Source: Rhizophlyctis rosea
Lineage: Eukaryota > Chytridiomycota > Chytridiomycetes > Rhizophlyctidales > Rhizophlyctidaceae
Assembly: GCA_027596075.1 (NCBI GenBank)
Contig: JADGJC010000382.1
Span: 1 to 34,909, forward strand
Direction: 5' to 3'
DNA length: 34,909 bases
The notes beneath the pieces are model-generated. The model was not told where the DNA came from and ran no database searches. It saw only the letters and a list, made by a program, of their open reading frames with translations. Positions 1-9,656 of the stretch are shown here, piece after piece (within the stretch, counting starts at the first letter, position 1; the number at the start of each line of letters is the position of its first letter). The translations under genes and the position numbers were made by a program.

Positions 1-959
1 TTGTGAGCTTTCCGCTCCACCTCCTGGTTTGTTCCCGTTAATGCCCCCACCACCAGAAATTAAATCACCCCCCCCCCCCCCCCCCCCCCCATCGGGCCAC
101 CCCCGGCACAACCCCCCAACCATACGGCTAGGTCCACCCGGACCACCCCGGCCATTCCCTCAAGGAGTCCATTATGGCTCCAAGGCTGCAGTCTCACCCG
201 TGCGAGACAACCCTTGCAGTCCGCACCTTTTTGTGTGCGAAAAAGGTATATCATTCCTTGGGCGTGAGGGGGTTCAAATCCCTCCACTCCCGATCATAAA
301 AAGGTGCTCTAAGAGGCCTACAGTTGTGTGTAGTTTGTTGTGTGAGAGTGTATGGACGGTGGACGGATCGGTCCCTCTTTTTTCCACATCCCGCACCTAT
401 CGCGCATTGTTGTCTTGTCGGCCTTCTCGGCCGACCAAGCCATCACCACATCATTATCGACCGCCCGCACCTCGTCTCACCATTGATCGGTCTAATAACC
501 CGGCGGTCACAGCAAAGACATCTCCTCCCTCATATGAACATTTCGATCACGACATCTTTCCCGGCCACGCTACCTGCACCAAATGGTAGCTTAATCGGGC
601 AATGAGCAGTGGTCGATTCTTCAACATAATGTGCTACGAATGGCTGTAATTCAATCCAATGATCATGCATTCTCATCAGCGGTAACGGGCTACCACGTTA
701 CTCATCCCGTTCCCCCTTGCGCCGCAAAGTGCATTTTCCCGTTGCCAAGTCCCATACACATGGGTTGAAGAGGTCGCCTGCACGGTTTGATTCTTCGATA
801 ACCATTTCACGATGCGGATATCTGTACAAATCCAAACAGGAAATCACGAATTGCATTTGTCATACAGCTCCCTTTTGCATGGTTTCAATGGAATATATTT
901 GCGTCCAGTCCATCTCGTTGATCATTTGAATCTTGTCAATCCTTTGATAACGTCATTCC
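1..959. other. Gene-poor region, no supported gene
   Basis: No open frame here resembles a known protein, and none has convincing splice partners. The visible content is the C23 tract, a run of short hairpins at 164-290 with a B-box-like GGTTCAAATCC at 271-281, and AT/CT-rich sequence after about 600. The open frames at 29-589 and 324-605 are C-rich or low complexity, and I do not accept them as genes. Confidence 0.6.
68..90. repeat. Poly-C homopolymer, 23 nt
   Basis: An uninterrupted run of 23 C. Proline-rich open frames crossing it come from the homopolymer and its C-rich flanks, so I give them no coding weight. Runs this long are often mis-sized in assemblies. Confidence 0.95.
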
Positions 960-1367
960 CCTGATTCTGTCAATCTTCTTTCCCCCGTCAATCTTGTCGT
1001 TAAGTCGATCTTCCTACATTTTGTTGATCTTGTTACTCCCGTTGATCTTCCTACTCCCGCCAATCTCGTTACGTCCGTCAATCTTGTTCCTGTTGTCAAT
1101 CTTACCGCTCCTGTCAATCTTGATAATCTCGCCGAGCTCGTCAGTCTGCCAACCTTGTTAATCTTGTCAAGTGACTGCTCTTGGCAATCTTGGTGATCTT
1201 GTCAATCTTCTTCTTACTATGTCAATCTTATTAATCTTGTAAACCTCGTTATCCCGTCGATCTACCTACTCCTGTCAATCCTCTTATTCTTGTCAATCTC
1301 GTTTACTCTTGTCACTCTTGCTACTCTGTCATTCTCGGTGATCTTGAATAGCTTTGCTACCATGTCA
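960..1367. repeat. Degenerate GTCAATCTTGT-rich tandem array
   Basis: For about 400 bp the plus strand repeats variants of GTCAATCTTGT followed by a short spacer such as TACTCCC, at irregular spacing of roughly 15-25 bp. Copies vary by a few bases (GTTGATCTTG, GTCAATCTCG, GTCGATCT). This looks like an old, diverged minisatellite. The same core recurs at about 1628-1641 inside the neighbouring inverted-repeat element, so the two may share a history. Confidence 0.75.
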
Positions 1368-1403
1368 ATCTCGCAAATCTCGTGAATCTGCCATTTTCGT
1401 GCT
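1368..1403 (+). repeat. Left terminal inverted repeat (36 bp)
   Basis: Left arm of the perfect 36-bp inverted pair, starting ATCTCGCAAATC and ending TTTTCGTGCT. It sits at the end of the GTCAATCTTGT array. Confidence 0.85.
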
Positions 1404-1966
1404 CACGGCTGATGTAAGATCGACAATAAAAAAAGGTATAGAGTTGTTGACGCATCATCCCGCGTAGCCTTGGAACACCTCCAACGACGGAATGATGAGA
1501 ACAGTGCTCGTCTTCCTCTTCCGATTCGCACCGCCCTTCCCCATTTGCAATCAATGCAGACCGCCGCCGCAGGTTTGCTTATCGAAAGGGTGCGTGTTCG
1601 TGTCACTTCGGAGTCAATCAATGGAGGTCAATCTTGTCAAGCCGCAATGGTTATGCGCTTTGGAAAGGTGGACTGCGGGGACGGACAATGCGTTGGAGGC
1701 ATTGGCTATGCATGCTACTACCGGTCGCGGTATTGCATAAGCTGCATGAGCTGCATTCACCAGCCAACTCAGCCTCATGTCTCCGGACCTCTCCGCCTTC
1801 AGGACTCCATAAATCTAAGCCCATTTTGTGGTTGACAAAGAAACGAAAAGGTTTTACGCTTTGGAAAGGTGGACGGGTTGGACAGACAAGGCGCTGAGCA
1901 TGCATAGGATGTAGCATCAAGCCATTCACGGCCGCCATCGAGTTCATAATGACAGGCCCATCCTTT

Positions 1967-2002
1967 AGCACGAAAATGGCAGATTCACGAGATTTGCGAG
2001 AT
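1967..2002 (-). repeat. Right terminal inverted repeat (36 bp)
   Basis: Right arm of the pair, identical to 1368-1403 when reverse-complemented. A second, separate hairpin starts at its outer edge (2000-2040). Confidence 0.85.
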
Positions 2003-2040
2003 GTGGATCAGATCATTTCGTGAAGCTGCTGATCCACATC
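2000..2040. repeat. 12-bp perfect hairpin adjoining the right inverted repeat
   Basis: GATGTGGATCAG (2000-2011) pairs exactly with CTGATCCACATC (2029-2040) around a 17-nt loop. It overlaps the last three bases of the right terminal repeat, so it may belong to the element's end or its insertion site. Confidence 0.7.
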
Positions 2041-2530
2041 ATCGGTTTAGGGACTTCTGGCGAATCCCCAGGGTCTCGCGTATATATCAATGTGCGCGGA
2101 AGAAGGATTGCATCCCAAAACGTACTGAGCCTCACCGTCCCCAATCTTGAACAATTCCAGCGCATAAACTAGTGTAAGAGTGTATACCATGCAAAATTGT
2201 AATCAATGCAATCATTCCAAGTTCGCGCCGGTCTGTTCCATCCATCTCTCAACTTGGTATGCTCCATCTACCCTCCATCTTATGGGTGGCTGTGCGTTTG
2301 TCCTTAAACCAAAAAGGCATCTCATTATTCCTGTGTTGATCCCACGCGTCCCTGCATTCCTCTACGGCCCTCCATGCCTTACACATCAATGCTGGGCGCT
2401 CATTCAATGTCTTCACCGCTAGTTTCACAGCTCAGCCATACTCGGAGTGAGGCTGGGGATGTAAACACACATACTTCCCTCAGGTTGAAGTCTGCAACAG
2501 ATACGCTCTTGACACGTTCATCCAAAAAGC

Positions 2531-2536
2531 TATAAA
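2531..2536 (+). promoter_or_regulatory. Candidate TATA box of the MACPF-like gene
   Basis: TATAAA lies 102 bp upstream of the first ATG at 2638, a plausible distance for a short 5' leader. Nothing else in 2100-2637 looks coding. Confidence 0.4.
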
Positions 2537-2637
2537 GTCTGGCATCTGTTTCATACCAACCTCCATACTACATCAACGAACACATCTCAAAGCCACTCCC
2601 ATCCCACCGGACTTCCACCCACCAAATCACAATCAAG

Positions 2638-5031
2638 ATGATGGCTAATGATCAATCACCCACTGAAGGTCCTGTCAAGTTCCGTCAAGGAATGTCTGCT
2701 TCCCAAATGGAACCCTTGCTGCAAGCTTCCCTCCCGCAAGACGTCAAGCTTGTCGAACACGTGCGAGTATTCCTCCAGCGTCAGAAAGCCATGAATCAGG
2801 CGGATGTATTTCTTACGAAAGACGGGTACCCGTTCCCTAAGGCAGAAGAGAAGAGTACGGAGTGGGCGAAGATTTTGACGAAGGTGGGGTGTGGTTGAGT
2901 GTTCCGGAATTTGTTGATTGTTGGCGGTGGTGTTTTTGAGCCTGTAATGGACCAGTTTTTGATGCTGGCAGGATGGTACTATCGATGTGTTCAAGAAGCC
3001 GGAACCCGCAACCAACCAGCCTCTCGAGGTTCCCAAACTTCCTGAGGTAACATTTTTATCAAGTCTGATGTTCAAGTCAACCATTTACTAAATTTGGTTC
3101 TCACAATTCGACAGGACCCAAAATTCTGGTCCAGCAACGTCGGCGACAAACCTCCAAACCCCCAATTCGACGACAACGTCGAAAAGGCCACCCCTTCGGC
3201 CGTCTATGCCCGCAACGCCTCCGATCTCGGATGGGACGAATGGCTCTACCTCCTCAAGGTCAACTCCCTCCTGAAAGGCACCGTGCTCAGCAACGAAAAT
3301 GGTCCAGCCCCAGGGTGGCACCCCGTCATCGCCCCTCCCTCCGACATCTACTTCGACACATACGACAAAGCCGATGTCGAAGTCATCACCGTCTACTCGG
3401 AACATGCCTATAAATGTGTTCGACAAGGATACACGAAAGTTACCTCGTCTATGGCGATCCCGTACGTTTCGGCTACAGTGACGGCATCCCACCAGGAGAT
3501 GACCGCCAACAGCACGAATGAGAAAGAGATCTGGTCAACGGCTCAATACCAATTCCCGCGCGCTATCGTTCGCTTCGGGAACAACCTTCGTCCTTCCGAA
3601 GGCTTCCAACAAGCCATCCAGGATGCGCTGGACCGAAACTCCACTGCTGAGGATAAGCGGGCTGCGTTGACTAGAGTGTTGGATACGTACGGGCACGTGT
3701 TTGCGACGGAAATTCAACTCGGTGGTTTGCTTGTCACTAGTAAGCATACTACTATCAAGACTAAGGAAGAACAGACGAGGGTTGAGAATTCGCTTGGTGA
3801 AAGTGTGCAAGTGACGTATGATGGGATGTCGCTCGGTGCGGGGTTTCAGACCGGTGATATGGAGGAGATCACGAGGACGGATCAGGAGGCTAAGAAGAGA
3901 ATTACCTTTTCCGCTACGGTGAGTCAATATTCCATTTTACACATCGGCATGTCCTTGGACGATTACTGAAACTATTCTCACATAACTGGACATAGGGCGG
4001 GAATACGTTAATGGTGACGAACACCGCCGAATGGTTCCCCACCGTTGGGGATTACCGCAACTGGCGTGTGATGAGGGTTTCCAAGCAAATGCTGACGTAC
4101 GATCTTCTGGACGCTGCACTTTCGAAAGAGGTGAAGCGGTTAGCTCCTGCCACGAAGCCATTGGAAGGCCGGTAGGACATCAGATTGCAACCCTCTTTGA
4201 CTTTCATGTTCCATCTCACATTAACCTTTACTATTCACAACGAAGCTGGGTTCCCTGCGTGACCCATTTCACCGACCGTGGGAGCGGCGCGCACCGCGAC
4301 CTCGCTGTCTACCGTCCTCAAGACATCCCGGATGGATGGTTCTGGCTTGGCCAAACCTATGACAACAACCGATGCTTGATTGTGCGTGAGGCGATGCAGG
4401 AGGCTGGGGTCTTCAATGAGATCGTCGATTATCGCAAGATTTGGGACGACCATGGTTCTGGAAAGGATGTAAGTGTGATGCCATATCGTCTGAATCAAAG
4501 ACACATCTTGTACTTACTCTGATCGTCAATATCATACCACAGATGTGCTACAACCTTTGGGATCCCGTTCCAGGCAGAAGCAACGAATACGTCAGTCTTG
4601 GCAGTTTTTTCATGGGCAACGTCTATGGGGACCAAAGGCCTCCAGCCTCGGACCCCAAATTGCGAGCTGTGCGCAAAGACCTCGTCATCGAGGCTCACGT
4701 CGCCAACGACCAGGTATGGAAGATGGGCTGAGTTTTCTGCAAGCGACTATACTTCAGTCACATCTAACTCAAGGTTCGTCAATCATCAGTTCTGGGATGA
4801 TGCTGGTACGCATGCTAAAGATGACGGCAGTGTATACGCTATCGTAAGTATCAATCGCACTGAAGTTATGGAGATCAATCACGGTCCACTGATTGATTGT
4901 TTCTTTCACAGAGGAGTCGAGACGCTAACACCGGTGTCGAGCTTGGGATGTTCAAAGCCTTCAACGGGCGCAGAACGCCTGATGCTGTCGCATATGTTCT
5001 CCGCAAGGATGCGATCAACATTATTGAGTAG
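2638..5031 (+). CDS. MACPF-like (perforin-fold) protein with C-terminal Vps62/DUF946-like domain
   Basis: A gene of about eight exons encoding roughly 620 residues. Exons I can place are 2638-2883, 2972-3046, 3115-3918, 3996-about 4169, from 4246, from about 4543, from about 4790, and from about 4912 to the TAG at 5029-5031, all with GT-AG borders. The third exon carries the MACPF-type signature YGHVFATEIQLGG near residue 299, in a region rich in alternating Ser/Thr/Thr-Lys as expected for membrane-inserting helices. From about residue 435 the sequence changes to a Vps62/DUF946-like pattern (VYRPQDIPDGWFWLGQ, later a Trp-Asp and Gly-rich run). No signal peptide is visible. Start: ATGATG at 2638/2641, with the first taken. 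MACPF proteins form membrane pores in defence, attack or development; the role here is not known. Domain calls are by eye. Confidence 0.78.
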
Positions 5032-5507
5032 ATGTTAGTAGTGTCAGAATGCAATGGTCTGCACAAGGGCAGAGAGTTGATGTAATGTGATATTCGTAGT
5101 GCTTTGCAAGTGATTCTGATTCCGTGAGGGGTTTTCCCGATCGATGGCATCACCGCGATTTGGCTTGACCGAAGATGATGTATGAGACTGATATGTAATG
5201 TGATTGATTGAATATGAATATCTGTATGCCGATTTTCGCTTGCTTTGCGCTTGCTTCAGAAATATGGGGGGATACGTTTGCAAAAGCAAACACCTTTTTT
5301 CTGCTCACAGGGTGTCGGGCACTCTCGAACCATGCACAAAAGGACCCTGAAAATTGGGTGCCACCACCAAGCCACCACCCGCCTCAAAAGGCTCCCACTC
5401 TTCCCCTCCTTCCTCACCTCCCAAACCATCTCATCTTCTTTGTTAAACCAACCTTGCCAACCGAAACACGGGACGCACTAAGTACGGAGGTACGGAGGCT
5501 TGCCGCA
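5032..5507. other. Intergenic, 3' of the MACPF-like gene and 5' of the next gene
   Basis: No supported gene. The sequence is AT-rich up to about 5230, then C-rich (CCACC-type) up to the ATG at 5508, as expected for a 3' end followed by a promoter and leader. Confidence 0.5.
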
Positions 5508-6800
5508 ATGGATAACAGAAGCGCCTCAAACAACGCTCCTTTGCCTCTACCGCACGGGTTGGTGCTACCACCCGGCCGTGTCTATGTGGGAGGACAGGTT
5601 GTCCCCTTACAGGTATCCTCACAGGTGACGTTTTTCCCAAAATGCGGCCGTTCCCCAGCCTATTGTTCCGTGAGTCAACCTCTATTATGTCTGTTTTCTA
5701 TAAGGTGGCCGGCGCGTCCACTAGCAGCACAACTTCGACTCTGCCTTTCCCACCCCACATTCTCAAACGCCTTCCAAGGCCCGCTAAACCCCGTCCTATT
5801 CGCAGCAAACCCCGTGCGGAACCCTACCCTCAGACCAAACCGAAACCAAAACCAAAGCCGAAAGCCCCAAAACCGCCTCCCAAGGTCAAGCCCGTTGTCA
5901 GTGCTGCCGAACCGCAACCTGGTTGGTGGGACCGCGTGGACCATGACGACGACATGAGTGCTGACGACCGATACCGTTTGAACCGTCGCGCCCTAATGGC
6001 GATCCGCGACCAAAACGTCTCCGCCCTCAACTCCCTCCTGGAACAAGGTGCAGACCCCGTCCAGTTTTTCGATTACCATTGCTTTGACTACATTTCCTTC
6101 GGCACGCATCCGCTATGGGTAGCAGCCATGTACCCCGATCCAGCCATTTACAACATCCTCACCACGCATCTGTTCCAAAAAAGCGAAGAAGACGAGCCTA
6201 TTGATCACGTTAAACACACCCTGAGCCAAGTCCTCCCTGTCTGGAATACTCCGATCCCTCCCACCCTGCGGATTCTGACGACCCTGGCAGAACGGACCAA
6301 CAACCCCGCCGAAGACGTCCATCCTGCGATCCAGCAGGTCGTTTAACGGCATGAGGTGCGATCCAAACCTGGAAGCCATCCTTTCAGCCATATTCGGCCA
6401 CTTCTCCTTGGAATGGAAGACAACAAATCTGCCTTCCATCCCCGCTATGATACAGGAATATCTGCAGGATGGATTCGAATTGCACAGAATGCATCGCATG
6501 CGACTTGGCTCGCATGATCCGCCACCCACTGAGTACAGGTCCGAAGCCGTGCGTCTGATACTCGGTTGTGGTTTGCCGTTCGGTGTCGGGGAGGGGTATG
6601 AGGATTATATGGATATGTTGCGGGTGCATGCTCCTGGGGCCGTGAAGCGTGACAAGAGGAGTTGGCCTGAGGTTAAAAGATATATACAATTTGCAGAGTT
6701 GGTTACCGAGTTTGCTGGGGAGGATGTGGGGAGGATCAAGGAGTTTGAGTTTGGTGATTTGGATGAGGAGAGCCCGTTTAGGTGTTTTATGGATGGGTAG
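5508..6800 (+). CDS. Unknown protein with Pro/Lys-rich linker and ankyrin-like stretch; apparent frameshift
   Basis: I do not recognise the family. The ATG at 5508 opens a short exon (starting MDNRSASNNAPLPLPHGLVL); small introns follow before about 5750, with uncertain borders. The body has a basic, proline-rich linker (PKPKPKPKAPKPPPK), then a globular part containing VSALNSLLEQGADPVQFFDY, which resembles one ankyrin repeat, and HPLWVAAMYPDPAIYNIL as a possible second. The frame ends at a TAA at 6344-6346, but coding character continues at once in the next frame (from 6345 on) to a TAG at 6798-6800. No intron of suitable length explains the switch; a single extra T in the TTT at 6341-6344 would. 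A real break or a consensus error are both possible. Confidence 0.6.
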
Positions 6801-7473
6801 GGGGGGCATTGGGTTTTTCAACGTTGGCTGTTCGTTGTCCGTGATTCGCGGATGCGTTTGTACATGAAAGATGGTGGACGTCACAAAAGCTTTGCACACG
6901 GTGCACTCTGCAAAGTAAAACGACTTCCATAACAAATCAGGTTCTTTTTGGCGCATGATAAATCCTCAATGGTTGTTTCTACTTTCTTTGAAGCGTGGCT
7001 GCCAACGCCTCATCTTGCATAGCTGTCCCCATGACATGAGAACTTGGTGTTCACTCCTGAGGTCGAAGTGCACATGAGTGGGACTTGATTGTAAGATACA
7101 TACATGGTCCAATCGTCCATGCATCTCAAAGCTCCAACAAGCTGTCAGAATACATCACAATTAGGAATAGAACACAATGAAACCCTTAAAACTAGCCTGT
7201 GTCATTACTGTGATTGGGCTTGCCTATTGATGGTGTAACGGACCGATGTGATCTGTATGCTGACTTTCGCAATCATTGCCAAAGAAATCAGTCAAACTTT
7301 TCTGTAGAGAAAGATTTAACCAACTTTTGCAATTCACATATGCATCAAAGCATGAAGAGACCCTCCAATCACCTTTCCTACGGTATATATATGTAGATGC
7401 CTCCCCGGTATCCTACACCATCTGCTGCTCCTGCTGCCTACGCGCTATCGAGATCATCCCCTAACATGCATAT
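6801..7473. other. Intergenic between convergent genes
   Basis: About 670 bp between two converging 3' ends. It is AT-rich, with no frame showing coding character. A TATATATAT stretch near 7381-7391 has no associated gene. Confidence 0.5.
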
Positions 7474-9153
7474 TCAAGTGCCCGCCAAATAAAACCTCTT
7501 CCGCTTATATAAGTCATACAAAGCGCTCAGAGCTGTGCGGATTTGCGCATCCCCGAACAACGAATCCAACAACTGCCCCACGTCTTCAAGAGCTTCAAAG
7601 CTCGGAGACAAAAGACCAGCCGCCACAACCGCATCCGTCCTGTTGTAGTAGTGGTTTAGGATAATGGCCTGGCGTTCGAGTTGGAAGAGCTTGGCTAGAG
7701 TTTGACGTTGTTGTTGCTGGGTCTGAATGTATCGCGTTGTTTGAGGTGCTTCGAGCCGCAGAAATGTGGTGAGAGGCTGGCTCGGGTGACCTCAAAGACC
7801 ACCACGCCAGTGAAGGGATCGACGGTGGAGGTGCTTGCGAGAGCGATGTTGACGGTGGATCCGGCAGGCGAGGTCAAATCCGATCTCCCTTGAACATCGA
7901 CCTTCCCAAACAAATCCAACTCCACCGTCCCCTTCATTTTCCAGCCTCACACGGGTGTCTTCTTTACTATATAAGACCGAATCCTTTGTCTTGGAAGGGA
8001 GGAGAGATTTGACTGCGTTGTTATGGGCCACACACGTTTCCGACGGCAGGCCGCCATACTGCAGGACACGGCCGTAAGGTCTAACACTATGGACTATCTT
8101 TATCCCTTCCTTCCTCAAAATGTTGGTGGCACCGATCGCCGCGAGCTTCTCCAAATCATAGTTCACCGCCTCGTGAAGCCGTTCCAGACTGGCTGCCATG
8201 GTCTTCGTGCGCGCATCCGTCTCCTTTGTGCGGGCATCCGTCTGTTGTGTGCGGGCTTCAATTCGACTGAGGGCCTTCATGACATGCCCCAAATCCCACC
8301 CTTTGCCGCCTCGCACAACATGCTCCTCCCCTTCCTTGACGATGCCCTCCCCACCTTCCTCCTCCGTCCCTCTCGCCCTCGCAAGACCCTCCCCCTCACG
8401 CTCCAAACCTTCCACTTCCCCGCCTTCCTCCTCCCCGACCCCCTCCTCCACATCTCTCTCAAGTACACCTCTACCTCTGGCACCTCTGCGATTCCTTCCC
8501 CTGCCACTTGTTCGCCACCTTCACCTCCCGCCTCTGTTGTTTCTGTAATGGCTAACAATTAGAGAACAAAAGAAGGAAGAGCGCGTCAGTGTGAATACTA
8601 TAAAATGGGGCTAGATAACATTGGTTGATGATTGATGTTTTGCCACCCTTACCTTTTCTCTTGGCCTTCTTCTTTTGCTTCTTCAGCCTTTTCTTCTCCC
8701 GTTTGGCATCCTCTGCCCTTTGCTGTTCTTCCTCCGCGAAGACAAGGTGCTCCCCCGATTCTTCGACCGTGGCCAGCTCCTCCGCGGCATGTTTGACCAA
8801 CTCCTGATATTCTTCCCACAAGGTCATTCCCCCAAATCCCTCCTTCACTTCGGACAAAACGGCAAGCAGATCCGTTGCGGATTCCTCGTCGATTGCTTTC
8901 CGATAGCGTGCTGCTTCATCAGAGGAGAAGCGGGCGCTGGTTGGTGGGAGGAGAAGCCGAAGAGCTTTGCGTCGTCGCCTTCAGCTGAAGGTAAAGGGGA
9001 GGCAGTGGTAACGATGGCAGGAATGGAGGGAAGGAAGGCCCCAAGCAACTTAAGTTTCCGGATCGATTTGGTCAAGTCTGCTATTGAGGCAGACTCGATG
9101 AGTTGGGCCTGGTCTGGCGAGCCGCAGAGCAACAAATTGGTAACGTAGAGCAT
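7474..9153 (-). CDS. Coiled-coil protein with possible PD-(D/E)XK-like core; two apparent frameshifts
   Basis: Unrecognised family. Reading on the minus strand: an N-terminal exon from ATG at 9153 (MLYVTNLLLCGSPDQAQ), a helical acidic part (SSDEAARYRKAIDEESATDL) running into a Lys-rich tail around 8640-8700, then an exon from about 8530 that is Glu/Gly-rich. There follows a heptad-like repeat ARTQQTDARTKETDARTKT (about 8200-8260, minus strand), and then a compact domain. That domain contains VELDLFGKVDVQG and, 40 residues on, VVVFEVTRAS, spaced like the Asp and Glu motifs of PD-(D/E)XK nucleases, but with Thr where Lys is usual. The stop is at 7474-7476, after KRKRFYLAGT. The frame shifts by one base near 7932 (AAAA run) and near 7776 (CC); both sides stay coding-like. 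The splice pattern in the first third is uncertain. Confidence 0.55.
8195..8262 (-). repeat. Short in-frame heptad repeat (DARTKET type)
   Basis: Three tandem near-copies of a 21-bp unit encoding ARTQQTD, ARTKETD and ARTKTMA. This gives a strongly polar helical stretch, probably coiled coil, just before the globular domain of the host gene. The array edges are approximate. Confidence 0.65.
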
Positions 9154-9656
9154 GGCTTAGTATTTACTAGCAATTCTGGAAGTAAACTACCCAAATTTAG
9201 ATGGAGTGACGCTAAAATTGGAACAGTCAGACTGCGGAAGACCAAGAGGGAAGAAGGGAAAGTAGAGGACCGTCATGGGAAACCTCAAGATACAGTGGCT
9301 GTGTTGCAATATTCCCCGCCGGTTTCAGACAGATCTTTTGTTTCATTCAAATGGTAAGCCCTTCACGTAGATGTTTGTGATTATATGATCGGGATGCGAG
9401 CCCAGGGCTGAGGCGATGATACCGGTACTTGATAGCAGACACACGACGGAATGCCTTAATTGGGGAAACACCGACATGGGCGAATACCCGATATGCTTTC
9501 AAAGCCCTAAGAATAAATTACATGAAAAATTAAGTACAGACATGAAGCGCTACCCGACACTTTCCGTAAAGCTATCTGTTTCTAAATTACACCACACAAC
9601 CACACCCCCATCACGCCGTCTCCATCATCATACTCCCCCTCCAAGGATCCACCCTC
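9154..9656. other. Intergenic, 3' of DSS1 and 5' of the coiled-coil gene
   Basis: Two minus-strand genes in tandem are separated by about 500 bp. I see no conserved open frame. The stretch 9585-9656 is C/A-rich. Confidence 0.45.

Larger units (their letters stand above)
1368..2002. mobile_element. 635-bp non-autonomous element with perfect 36-bp terminal inverted repeats
   Basis: Bases 1368-1403 (starting ATCTCGCAAATC) are the exact reverse complement of 1967-2002, with 36 of 36 bases matching, and the flanks diverge at once. Inside is an 18-bp direct repeat, CGCTTTGGAAAGGTGGAC, at 1656-1673 and 1857-1874, continuing as a diverged repeat of about 45 bp. No transposase-like open frame is present. 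A MITE or fold-back DNA transposon fits best. I could not find a clear target-site duplication, so family assignment is open; an assembly-independent inverted duplication is the alternative. Confidence 0.65.

Noticed and set aside
164..292. A functional tRNA gene
   Set aside because: The B box and T-arm are good, but the A box is poor, total length is about 129 nt with no clean intron, two acceptor pairs fail, and no T-run terminator follows. Kept only as a finding.
29..605. Overlapping proline- and serine-rich open frames near the window start
   Set aside because: They are driven by the C23 tract and C-rich sequence, have no domain or splice support, and cross the structured region at 164-290.
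6338..6355. An 18-nt intron (GTCG...TGAG) removing the stop in the ankyrin-like gene
   Set aside because: Far too short for splicing, and its length would not change the frame as needed.
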